Of a DNA stretch of 64,000 nucleotides, positions 48,871 through 56,691 are shown in pieces. The notes under the pieces were generated by a model, which saw only the letters and a list, made by a program, of their open reading frames with translations, made no database searches and was not told where the DNA came from. Source of the stretch: Flavobacteriales bacterium (GTDB lineage Bacteria > Bacteroidota > Bacteroidia > UBA10329); the NCBI GenBank assembly GCA_021739695.1, contig JAIPBM010000004.1, positions 1 through 64,000 on the forward strand, given 5' to 3'. Numbering within the stretch: the stretch's first letter is position 1; each line of letters begins with the position of its first letter. Position numbers and translations under genes: made by a program.

Positions 48871-50232
48871 CTATCCTCTCAAGTGGTAGCTTTTAGGCTG
48901 TACAAAGGTTCTGATTCCTGCATGCGAAAGGGTTGAACCTAGGCCTGATGCACCACGTCCGCTCCAAGGAAGGTTTGGGCTTACACGATCGCAGCAATTC
49001 CAGTAAACGGTACCAGAATTCAATTGATTCATCAATCCAAGTGCACGCGACTCGTCAAGCGTATAAACAGCCGAAGTCAATCCGTAAGGAGTGTCTAGCA
49101 TCAGCTTAACAGCTTCTGCATCACTCTTCACTTTCTGGATTCCGATTATAGGCCCGAAACTTTCATCCAGCATCACTTGCATGCTGTGATCTACATTGGT
49201 TAGAACAGTAGGTTCAAAGTAGTAGCCATTACCACCTGTTGGTTTGCCTCCCAGTAAAAGTTCAGCACCCTTAGCAACGGCATCAGCAACCTGTTGTTCC
49301 AACACGGCCACTTGTTGAGACCGAGTAAGTGGCCCAATAAAGGTTCCTTCTTCGCTCGGTGCGCCCAACTTCATGGTCTTTGCTTCTTCTACGAAAGCAG
49401 CCACATAATCCTCATAGATATCCTCGTGAACGTAAATCCGTTCTACCGCACAACAACTTTGGCCATTGTTGTAAAAAGCTCCTTCAACACCTGCTGCAGC
49501 GGCTGATTTTACATCAACGTCTTCGCAAACATACATTGGGTCTTTTCCACCAAGTTCCAATCCAACTGGAACGAGTTTGCTGGCAACACGTTCTGCAATG
49601 TATTTTCCTGTGCCGTATGAACCAGTGAAGAAATATCCGTTCAACGGCAAATTCAAAAGGGCTTCTCCAGCGTCTTTCGCTCCTATCACCACTTGAAAAA
49701 CATCCTTCGGAACGCCTGCTTGCCAAAGCATATCAGCCATGTTCAAACCCGTAAGCGTGCTGAATTCTGATGGCTTGTAGAGCACTGCGTTTCCACCGAT
49801 AAGCGCTGGAATAAATACGTTCATTCCAACCAGAATAGGGTAGTTCCATGCGGAAATATTGGCAATTACGCCAAGTGGTTCATACATCAGTTTTTCCCGA
49901 GTAGCTCCTTCAGTAACCATCCACTCTTCTGCCAGGTATTTCTCACTGTTCTCAACGAAATACTGACTTCTGCCAACACCTCCGTTTATTTCTCCTTTGG
50001 CCTGACCAAGCGGTTTTCCGACCTCGGCACTTAGGTCTGCTGCAATCTTATTGGCATTGGCCAACATAAGCTCATTGAACTTGGCAATGCAAGCAATTCG
50101 CTCCTTCAATGGCACTTGCGCCCATTGTTTCTGAGCAGCTTTAGCAGCCTCATATTTGCTTTGAATGGATGCAGCGGTATCTTCTGCAATCTCCTTAATG
50201 ACCGCTTCTGTAGCGGGATTGATGATTTTCAT
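48871..50232 (-). CDS. NAD(P)-dependent aldehyde dehydrogenase
   Basis: A 453-residue member of the ALDH superfamily. Visible landmarks are the cofactor lysine K153 in YKPSE, the general-base glutamate E226 in LELGGKDP and the catalytic cysteine C260 in NNGQSCC. The enzyme oxidises an aldehyde to the acid. Its start overlaps the stop of the upstream gamma-glutamyl hydrolase gene (ATGA), showing translational coupling. That partner, with the glutamine-synthetase-like gene and Fe-alcohol dehydrogenase nearby, suggests the substrate is a gamma-glutamylated amino aldehyde, as in the PuuC step of putrescine use. Sequence alone also fits a succinate-semialdehyde-type or general ALDH. Confidence 0.9.
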   Translation of the reverse strand: MKIINPATEAVIKEIAEDTAASIQSKYEAAKAAQKQWAQVPLKERIACIAKFNELMLANANKIAADLSAEVGKPLGQAKGEINGGVGRSQYFVENSEKYLAEEWMVTEGATREKLMYEPLGVIANISAWNYPILVGMNVFIPALIGGNAVLYKPSEFSTLTGLNMADMLWQAGVPKDVFQVVIGAKDAGEALLNLPLNGYFFTGSYGTGKYIAERVASKLVPVGLELGGKDPMYVCEDVDVKSAAAAGVEGAFYNNGQSCCAVERIYVHEDIYEDYVAAFVEEAKTMKLGAPSEEGTFIGPLTRSQQVAVLEQQVADAVAKGAELLLGGKPTGGNGYYFEPTVLTNVDHSMQVMLDESFGPIIGIQKVKSDAEAVKLMLDTPYGLTSAVYTLDESRALGLMNQLNSGTVYWNCCDRVSPNLPWSGRGASGLGSTLSHAGIRTFVQPKSYHLRG

Positions 50233-50978
50233 TTATCTGTTTTAGCGAATGACAAAAATGTGTTGATGATCTTAAACGGATCGATAAGCTTATTGCCCAA
50301 GGTGTGGAAGAATTCGGGATGCCATTGCACACCCAATATCTTTCCAGGTTCAGCATTTTCGTGGATGAATGCCTCCAGAATCCCATCTTCTATGCAATAG
50401 GCTTGCGGAATAAGTCCTTTTCCAATGTCTTTTGCGGCCTGATGGTGAACAGAATTGACCATCGGGGTTTCCGAATTCTTATACAATGATTCTAAGAACG
50501 AACCCGGTTCGAACCGTACTCCGTGATGTACATGGTCATATTCAATCGCATCGCGGTGCTTGATGCTTTCAGGCCGTTGAGTGTCAATGTCCTGAAAAAG
50601 TGTTCCTCCGTAATAGGCGTTCATGAGTTGAAAGCCTCGGCAAATGCCAAGAACCGGCTTTTCTTCCTTGATGAAAAGATCCATCAGTTCCAATTCATAC
50701 TCATCTCGGATACGATCTCCTAGCCATCTTCCTATGGGTGCTTCGCCATAAGATTCAGGCGCTAGATCGGCACCACCTTGCAGCACCAAACCATCCATTT
50801 CCTTGATGATTGCCAGCTTTTCAGCTTTCGGCAATTCAGGAATAAGTACTGGCATTACATTAGGTCTTGCAATGTAAGCGGCCATGTCGTTTTCGAGGTA
50901 CGAAAGTGTTTTCGGTCCGAAGGTTGTCCTGTCTAGGTCAGGATGGAAAAAGCACGCAGAAACTCCGATTTTGATCAT
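50229..50978 (-). CDS. Class I glutamine amidotransferase-like gamma-glutamyl hydrolase (PuuD-like)
   Basis: With the ATG at 50978 the product is 249 residues; an upstream in-frame start at 50999 would add seven unlike the family. The nucleophile C113 lies in GICRGFQ, and H220 with E222 in QWHPEF complete the triad of peptidase C26/PuuD-type hydrolases. These enzymes cleave the gamma-glutamyl amide bond, for example of gamma-glutamyl-GABA, releasing glutamate. The gene is the first of a two-gene operon with the aldehyde dehydrogenase and is divergent from the vWA/DUF1573 gene, with 60 bases between the starts. Confidence 0.9.
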   Translation of the reverse strand: MIKIGVSACFFHPDLDRTTFGPKTLSYLENDMAAYIARPNVMPVLIPELPKAEKLAIIKEMDGLVLQGGADLAPESYGEAPIGRWLGDRIRDEYELELMDLFIKEEKPVLGICRGFQLMNAYYGGTLFQDIDTQRPESIKHRDAIEYDHVHHGVRFEPGSFLESLYKNSETPMVNSVHHQAAKDIGKGLIPQAYCIEDGILEAFIHENAEPGKILGVQWHPEFFHTLGNKLIDPFKIINTFLSFAKTDK

Positions 50979-51038
50979 GGCGCAAAGATACATTTGCAAT
51001 ACGTCCGTGCTTGCAGCGTTCCTTAACTTTATCGCTGT

Positions 51039-52850
51039 ATGAAGTTGCTAATTCAGACACTTTTCTTGGCTCTTGTTCCGCTTGCGCTTTTAGGGCAGAA
51101 TGTCAAGTGGGAAACAACCTCAATCAATTTTGGAACTGTTCGCGATTGGAATAGTCCTGAAGCGACTTTCAAGTTTACCAACACAGGAAAGACTAAGCTG
51201 ATGTTCTTGCCACAGAAGCATAGTCGTGATGTGTTGGTCCGTTATCCCAATCGTGCTTTTCAGCCAGGCGAGTCTGGCGAGATCACCATTCAATATTACA
51301 CTTCCGAACAAGGTGCTTTTTCAAAAACGGTTGAGGTTTACACCAATGTTTCAAACAGGTCTCAACAGCTCACGGTGAAAGGAAATATCAAGAGCATTTA
51401 CGCGAATGCCCTTACTTCGTGCCCATCTTTCCAAGATCCAGCACCAGCAAAAAGCTCTGATCCTAATGTGGTTCAAGTGGTGGATGCAGCCACAAATCGT
51501 CCTATTCCGAACGCGAAGGTCGAAGTGTTTGACCGCGGCATTCGAAAGGCCATGAATGGAACCAATTTAGAAGGCGTTGCCGTTAATTGGATTGAGTCAG
51601 GGAAATACGTTGCGGTCGCTTCGAAGCTTGGATACGAAAAGGCTGAACAGGAAATCGTTTTTACTAAAAGGGATCGGACTCAAGTAATCTATTTGAACCG
51701 GAGATCGACCGAGACTGAAATCAATACGGAAGAGTTGCTTGTAGCTGTTGAGGATAGGAGGGATGAAGTGAATGAGAAACCAGATGAAAGATATCAGACA
51801 TCAGCACCCGTTCAGGAAGTTATCGACTTGGGAATTACCACCAATGATGTTTTGGAAAACGAACGTGAGCAGTTGGACGAAATTGATCTTGGAATTACGA
51901 TCAATCAGGTTATGTCGGATGAATCAGTTGATGCACGAACAAATGATTTCGAAGACGTTGATCTAGGAATTAGTTCGAATGAGCAATGGGAAGAGCCAGA
52001 GATTGCGGGTGCGGAATCAAACAGAAGTGCCGAAGAAGTCAATGAAGAAGACATCGATCTTGGAGTAGCCACGAATGATCAATTGGAAGAGGAAAATGTA
52101 CGACCCTTGGCTACTGAAGTTGAACTATCCGAAATCATTGATCGTGAACCTGTGCCGATTGAAGTCGAAGCATCGGAAATAGAAAATGAAGTTGAAGCGG
52201 CTTTGGCTGAGGCTGAAAGGAATGAAGTTGAGTATGACTTAGAGTCTGAATCGGAGCCTGAATTCTCCAATGAGAAATATCGCCCAAATAATGTGCTATT
52301 GCTATTGGATGTGTCTGGTTCTATGAATGACGATGGTAAGATGGATAAGCTGAAATCCTCTATTCGCAGGTTGGTGATGATGCTTCGCGAAGTGGATGTG
52401 CTGACAATGATTGCGTACAATTCAGATTCGTGGGAACTGCTGCCACCAACTCCGGTGAAGGATAATCTGGCAATTTTGGCGTTGGTGGATAGCCTCGAAC
52501 CTTTTGGTTATACCAACGGTGTAAAAGGAATGGAAACGGCCTACGAAAGCCTGGAAAAGCAGCTCATCCAAGGTGGAAATAATCAACTCATTATTGCAAC
52601 TGATGGAAAATTCAACTCCTCTAAATTCTCTGAGAAAGACGCTATTCAACTTGTGAAGGATAATTCTGACAAGGGAATTGTGCTTTCAATCATCGGCTTT
52701 GGCGAGGATAAGGAAGCGGCTAAAATGATGAATAAACTGGCCGAGATGGGTGATGGAAACTTTCTTCAAGTAAGAGACGATGAAGACCCAACAGAATTGC
52801 TTGCTGAAGAAATTAAAAACCGTTCCCGCGTTTTAGGAGAGACACATTGA
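51039..52850 (+). CDS. Secreted DUF1573 + carboxypeptidase-regulatory-like + vWA domain protein
   Basis: A 603-residue protein with a signal peptide ending near LLGQ (residue 20). Residues 22-115 are DUF1573-like (INFGTVRDW, then FTNTGKTKL). Residues about 148-225 resemble a carboxypeptidase-regulatory-like beta-sandwich (VVDAATNRPIPNAKVEV). A very acidic linker at about 225-410 carries four spaced copies of a (I/V)DLG(I/V)xxN motif (near residues 262, 282, 307 and 338). A von Willebrand A domain fills the rest, with a metal-binding DxSxS motif (DVSGSMND, near 423) and later ATDGKFN. No T9SS tail is seen. Location is likely periplasmic or outer membrane. Function is unknown; vWA domains mediate protein-protein contacts. 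Confidence 0.87.
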   Translation: MKLLIQTLFLALVPLALLGQNVKWETTSINFGTVRDWNSPEATFKFTNTGKTKLMFLPQKHSRDVLVRYPNRAFQPGESGEITIQYYTSEQGAFSKTVEVYTNVSNRSQQLTVKGNIKSIYANALTSCPSFQDPAPAKSSDPNVVQVVDAATNRPIPNAKVEVFDRGIRKAMNGTNLEGVAVNWIESGKYVAVASKLGYEKAEQEIVFTKRDRTQVIYLNRRSTETEINTEELLVAVEDRRDEVNEKPDERYQTSAPVQEVIDLGITTNDVLENEREQLDEIDLGITINQVMSDESVDARTNDFEDVDLGISSNEQWEEPEIAGAESNRSAEEVNEEDIDLGVATNDQLEEENVRPLATEVELSEIIDREPVPIEVEASEIENEVEAALAEAERNEVEYDLESESEPEFSNEKYRPNNVLLLLDVSGSMNDDGKMDKLKSSIRRLVMMLREVDVLTMIAYNSDSWELLPPTPVKDNLAILALVDSLEPFGYTNGVKGMETAYESLEKQLIQGGNNQLIIATDGKFNSSKFSEKDAIQLVKDNSDKGIVLSIIGFGEDKEAAKMMNKLAEMGDGNFLQVRDDEDPTELLAEEIKNRSRVLGETH

Positions 52851-52876
52851 GTTGGACTCGGATTTCGGCCCACAAA

Positions 52877-52906
52877 AAAAGCCGATACATTTCTGCATCG
52901 GCTTTT
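52877..52906. terminator. Bidirectional intrinsic terminator
   Basis: Stem AAAAGCCGAT/ATCGGCTTTT with a ten-base loop, with A-run and T-run on either side, lies between convergent genes ending at 52850 and 52926. Confidence 0.88.
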
Positions 52907-52925
52907 CAATTTCAATATTCAAATA

Positions 52926-53360
52926 TCAATGATCGTGACCAGAATGATCAGTTCCATCATTTGGATCATGAGCTGGAGCGTTAACCACACCTTTGATACG
53001 GATCACTTTTGAAGACTCAACAGCATTTGAAGTCAACGTAACTGTTTTCTCGAATGCACCAGTTCTTTTTGTGTCATAATGAACTTTGATGGTCGATGAA
53101 GCTCCTGGAGCAATCGGCTCTTTTGGCCATTCTGGCGTAGTACAACCACAAGATCCTTTTGCATTTGAAATGATCAATGGCTCAGTTCCTACGTTCGTGA
53201 ATTTGAACTCTCGGTTACCGTCAGAATCATTTTCAATGGTTCCGTAATCCAATGTTTCAGTTTCAAATTTGAAAGCTGCTCCGCCTGCTGCTTCTTCTTG
53301 GGCAAAAGCGAAAGTTGATGTTGCAAACAATGCAACCAAGGCAATAACTGTGTTTTTCAT
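52926..53360 (-). CDS. DUF1573 periplasmic protein with His-rich tail
   Basis: A 144-residue protein with a signal peptide (ending near AFAQ, residue 21) and one DUF1573 domain. DUF1573 domains adopt an Ig-like/ASH-type fold and are abundant in Bacteroidota; the typical CGC motif is seen in GSCGCTTPEWP. The C-terminus, after the domain, is acidic and His-rich (DHSGHDH), which could bind metal ions. The gene lies 34 bases downstream of the Fe-alcohol dehydrogenase gene on the same strand, so it may be read from the same transcript. Function is unknown. Confidence 0.88.
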   Translation of the reverse strand: MKNTVIALVALFATSTFAFAQEEAAGGAAFKFETETLDYGTIENDSDGNREFKFTNVGTEPLIISNAKGSCGCTTPEWPKEPIAPGASSTIKVHYDTKRTGAFEKTVTLTSNAVESSKVIRIKGVVNAPAHDPNDGTDHSGHDH

Positions 53361-53394
53361 TAGTAATAGATTTTGTTTGAAATTCCTTTAGCAA

Positions 53395-54540
53395 TTAGAG
53401 TGCCGAACGGTAAATATCGTAGAAATTATTTCTTGACACAGGTTTTGGGTTATTTGGATGGCAGAAATCTGCGAATGCAAGATCGGCCAACGGCTCCAAA
53501 TGTTCTTCTTTTACCTCAATTGCCGACAATCTGGTAGGAAGTCCTAAGCGCTCGTTCAGTTTAAACAGCTCATCGATCAATTGGATTCCGTTTCCATTTT
53601 TCAAACCGATAGCATTCGCCATGGCTTCAAATCGGTCTTCAAATCCATCCAAGTTGAATTTCATTCCATAAGGAAGATTCACTGCATTCGCCAAACCATG
53701 ATGTGTATCCAACAATTGCGAAAGTGGATGAGCCAATGAGTGAACTACACCCAAACCTTTTTGGAATGCTACTGCACCCATCAAACTTGCGAGCATCATA
53801 TCGGCACGTGCCTGCTCATTCTGTCCTTCATGAGTCGCTTTTTCAATTGATCTGCCGATCAACTTTATGCCTTCAAGTGCAATTCCATCACACATTGGGT
53901 GATAATTCTTTGCAACGTATGCTTCCATGTTGTGCGTTAGGGCGTCCATTCCAGTAGCTGCAGTCACGAATGGCGGCAAGCCAAAAGTTAGAGATGGATC
54001 GGCAAAAACACGGCTTGCCAACAATTTTGGCGAGAAAAGGATTTTCTTCTGATGCGTCACGTCATCTGCAATGATGGCGCTTCGACCAACCTCACTTCCG
54101 GTTCCGCTTGTGGTAGGAACAGTTACGAAATACGGCACATCTTCGGTCACATATTGATCACCACCGATAAGGTCATCATAATCAAATAGGTCGCGGTGAT
54201 GATTGATGGCCAAAGCAATAGCACGCGCTACATCCAATCCAACACCACCGCCAATTCCGACTATACTATCGCAATCCGCACCTGCAAAAGCTGCCTTGCC
54301 TTTCAGCACGTCCGATTTTACCGGGTTTTTGTGCATTTCTGCATACACGGTTGGTTCCAGTCCTGCTTTTTTCAGTCCATCGATTATTTCTTGGAAGAAA
54401 GGAAGTGTGGCAACAATAGGGTCTGTAACCACCAGTGGTCGCATTTTTCCCTGCTCTTTCAGGTGGGCAGGAAGTTCCAAAATGGCACCAGATCCGAAGC
54501 GGATAACTGTCGGGAAATTGAATTGAACTATTTGACTCAT
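53395..54540 (-). CDS. Iron-containing (group III) alcohol dehydrogenase
   Basis: A 381-residue protein of the Fe-ADH family. The NAD-binding GGG loop is seen in VGIGGGVGLD, the conserved TTSGTGSE follows at about 143-150, and the four metal ligands by alignment with FucO are D199, H203, H267 and H281 (motifs GMDALTH, VVHSLAHPL, THHGLANA). It interconverts a primary or secondary alcohol and its aldehyde or ketone with NAD(P)H. Position between a gamma-glutamyl hydrolase/ALDH pair and a glutamine-synthetase-like gene suggests it may oxidise a gamma-glutamyl amino alcohol. A general alcohol dehydrogenase or lactaldehyde reductase role remains possible. Confidence 0.92.
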   Translation of the reverse strand: MSQIVQFNFPTVIRFGSGAILELPAHLKEQGKMRPLVVTDPIVATLPFFQEIIDGLKKAGLEPTVYAEMHKNPVKSDVLKGKAAFAGADCDSIVGIGGGVGLDVARAIALAINHHRDLFDYDDLIGGDQYVTEDVPYFVTVPTTSGTGSEVGRSAIIADDVTHQKKILFSPKLLASRVFADPSLTFGLPPFVTAATGMDALTHNMEAYVAKNYHPMCDGIALEGIKLIGRSIEKATHEGQNEQARADMMLASLMGAVAFQKGLGVVHSLAHPLSQLLDTHHGLANAVNLPYGMKFNLDGFEDRFEAMANAIGLKNGNGIQLIDELFKLNERLGLPTRLSAIEVKEEHLEPLADLAFADFCHPNNPKPVSRNNFYDIYRSAL

Positions 54541-54623
54541 TTTAGTTTAGTAACGATAGATTTTGAGGACGTAAAGCTAATCTGCACATTGATCTGTATA
54601 TTCGTATCATCAATACAAAACAC

Positions 54624-55118
54624 ATGAAGTTTTTAACCACCCTTTCAATTGCCGCATTGCCTTTCCTAGGTATGGCGCAATCCATCGAGCCAGAAGTAAT
54701 TGCCAGTGCTGGCGAGCATTTCGATAACGGTTCAGTTCAGCTTAGTTGGACACTTGGCGAGGTGATGATTGACACCTACGATAATGGAACAAACATTCTT
54801 ACTCAAGGTTTTCATCAAACAAACCTGACAGTGACTTCCATTGAAGAAACATTGGCTGATATTCGATTGAACATGTACCCGAATCCAACGTCAGAGTTGC
54901 TGAACATTGAATTGGGAAATAACGAATCTGACATCAATCTTCAATTATTTGATATGAGCGGAAAATTGGTTCATCAGGCGAAAATTGAGGCCTATCAGAC
55001 CAAGTTCGTACTTCCTATGAATCAAGTTGCAACTGGCAATTACCTGGTTCAAATGCAAAGCGTTGATGGGAAAATGAATACTACCCATAAAGTGATTAAG
55101 GCTGGAGTTACGCAATAA
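54624..55118 (+). CDS. Small secreted protein with T9SS type A sorting domain
   Basis: A 164-residue product with a signal peptide ending near GMAQ (residue 19), a short beta-rich segment (residues 20-72, with LSWTLGE and TQGFHQ motifs common in small Bacteroidota T9SS cargos) and a complete type A sorting domain beginning at MYPNPTSE (about residue 89). The mature passenger is only about 50 residues, unlike the giant cargos in this window. It has its own terminator and is divergent from the Fe-ADH gene by 83 bases. Function is unknown. Confidence 0.87.
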   Translation: MKFLTTLSIAALPFLGMAQSIEPEVIASAGEHFDNGSVQLSWTLGEVMIDTYDNGTNILTQGFHQTNLTVTSIEETLADIRLNMYPNPTSELLNIELGNNESDINLQLFDMSGKLVHQAKIEAYQTKFVLPMNQVATGNYLVQMQSVDGKMNTTHKVIKAGVTQ

Positions 55119-55137
55119 TCCGAAATTGATATAAATG

Positions 55138-55165
55138 AAAAAGGCCGCTCTACCGCGGCCTTTTT
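55138..55165. terminator. Bidirectional intrinsic terminator
   Basis: Stem GGCCGC/GCGGCC, extended by A and T tracts on both sides, with loop TCTACC, lies between convergent genes ending at 55118 and 55184. Confidence 0.88.
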
Positions 55166-55183
55166 ATTTGTCAGAAATTGAGA

Positions 55184-56551
55184 TTAAATAATCTCAAAAT
55201 ACCTTTTCGTTTCCCAATCAGTAACCGCTTTAGAGAATTCGCGCCATTCCCATTCGCGTGTGGCAACAAAATGGTTCACAAACTCTTCTCCGAACAGTTG
55301 TTTCGGAATGTCTGAATTCTTCATGGCCTGTGTTGCATCCCAAAGATTTCTTGGAAGTGTTCCCGCTCCTTTGTCGGCATAACCATTACCGATTGTTTCT
55401 GGCAATTTGAGTTCGAGTTTGTTCTCAATTCCATACAAACCAGCTGCCAAACAGGCCGACATGGCGATGTACGGATTGGTATCAGAACCAACTACGCGTG
55501 TTTCCAATCGACAGGATTTTGCCCCAGCAGGAAGCGCTCTCAGCGCCACGGTTCTGTTGTCAACTGCCCATGTCAATGTTGTAGGCGCCCAAGCACCTTC
55601 TACCAAACGCTTGTAGCTGTTGATGGTAGGAGCGATCATTGGCAAGATGTACGGTAGACAAGCCAATTGCCCGGCCATGTAGCTTTCCATCAGTTTGCTC
55701 ATGCCCTTATGGCCTTTGGCATCGGAGAAAAGGTTCTTCTTTTCGTCCCAAAGACTTTGGTGAATGTGTCCGCTGCAGCCAGGTAGTTTCGGACTGATCT
55801 TCGCCATGAACGTTGGAATGACGCCATGTAGATGCGCAATCTCCTTCACCCCGCCTTTGAACAGAACTGCTCTATCAGCAGATTGCAGAATATCTCCGTA
55901 CATGATGGCTGCTTCGTAAACTCCTGGGCCAGTTTCGGTGTGCAAGCCTTCTATCGGCACATCAAATTGATCCATGTATTCGAAAATGTCGTTGAAATAT
56001 TCCTTCTCTTGCGAGCTTCTCAAAAGCGAATACCCGAACATTCCTGGTGTAAGTGGCTGCGGCTTGGTAAATCCACGTTCGTGCAGATCATCAGCATTCT
56101 CAGCAAAATTGAACCATTCAAATTCCTGACTGAAAAATGGTTTGAAGCCCATTTTCTCAGACTTTGCTTTTACGGTTTTGAGCAAACTTCTTGGACAAAC
56201 GCCCAATGGTTTTTCTTGAGCATTGACAAAATCTGCCAAGAAAAAAGGAACGTCATCATCCCACGGAACGAGGCGGAAGGTGCTGAGGTCGATGCGCGCT
56301 TGTGCATCTGGGTAACCGGTGTGCCAACCTGTGTAGCTCACGTTATCGTAGGCTAAGTCTGAGCTGTCCCATCCGAAAACCACATCGCAGAAACCAAAAC
56401 CGCCCTCTACCGCAGAAAGGAACTTGTCTTTGCGCATGAGTTTGCCACGGAGCACGCCATCAATATCGGTGACGGCCACCTTGATCTTATTGTGTGATGA
56501 GTTGCGAACCTCGTTCAGAATGTGTTCGCGTGAAAGTTCTTTGTCGTTCAT
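55184..56551 (-). CDS. Glutamine-synthetase-family ligase (gamma-glutamyl-amine synthetase-like)
   Basis: A 455-residue protein of the glutamine synthetase superfamily. An N-terminal beta-grasp-like part (VTDIDGVLRGKLM) is followed by the catalytic barrel with ETGPGVYE (metal-binding Glu), GCSGHIHQSLW (the GxxxHxH segment that binds ATP and metal) and NRTVALRALPAG (substrate arginines). The length is close to PuuA and GlnT-type ligases (about 450-470) rather than GSIII, and no GSI adenylylation loop was recognised. Such ligases attach glutamate through its gamma-carboxyl to an amine. The flanking permease and the nearby gamma-glutamyl hydrolase, ALDH and ADH genes support amine catabolism over ammonium assimilation; the amine itself is not known. 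Confidence 0.88.
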   Translation of the reverse strand: MNDKELSREHILNEVRNSSHNKIKVAVTDIDGVLRGKLMRKDKFLSAVEGGFGFCDVVFGWDSSDLAYDNVSYTGWHTGYPDAQARIDLSTFRLVPWDDDVPFFLADFVNAQEKPLGVCPRSLLKTVKAKSEKMGFKPFFSQEFEWFNFAENADDLHERGFTKPQPLTPGMFGYSLLRSSQEKEYFNDIFEYMDQFDVPIEGLHTETGPGVYEAAIMYGDILQSADRAVLFKGGVKEIAHLHGVIPTFMAKISPKLPGCSGHIHQSLWDEKKNLFSDAKGHKGMSKLMESYMAGQLACLPYILPMIAPTINSYKRLVEGAWAPTTLTWAVDNRTVALRALPAGAKSCRLETRVVGSDTNPYIAMSACLAAGLYGIENKLELKLPETIGNGYADKGAGTLPRNLWDATQAMKNSDIPKQLFGEEFVNHFVATREWEWREFSKAVTDWETKRYFEII

Positions 56552-56584
56552 GGAATTAATGTGTTGTTTGATTTGAGAAATCCT

Positions 56585-56691
56585 CCGCCTTACTTCGACA
56601 AGCTCAGCACTGGCCGTGCCTTGGCACCTCCTTTTAAAGGAGGAACCAGCTCATTCTCCCTTTTAAGTGGGTGTCACGAAGTGACGGGGGA
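56585..56691. repeat. Composite intergenic palindromic element
   Basis: The 140-base gap between the permease and ligase genes holds three short hairpins in a row: GTGCC-TT-GGCAC (56616-56627), CCTCCTTT-T-AAAGGAGG (56627-56643) and GTCAC-GAA-GTGAC (56673-56685), preceded by the segment TTCGACAAGCTCAG. It resembles the REP-like intergenic repeats familiar from Bacteroidota genomes. Only one copy is present in this window. Confidence 0.6.

Noticed and set aside
54196-54627. Plus-strand ORFs over the Fe-ADH gene
   Set aside because: Antisense shadows; the minus-strand frame has complete metal and cofactor motifs.
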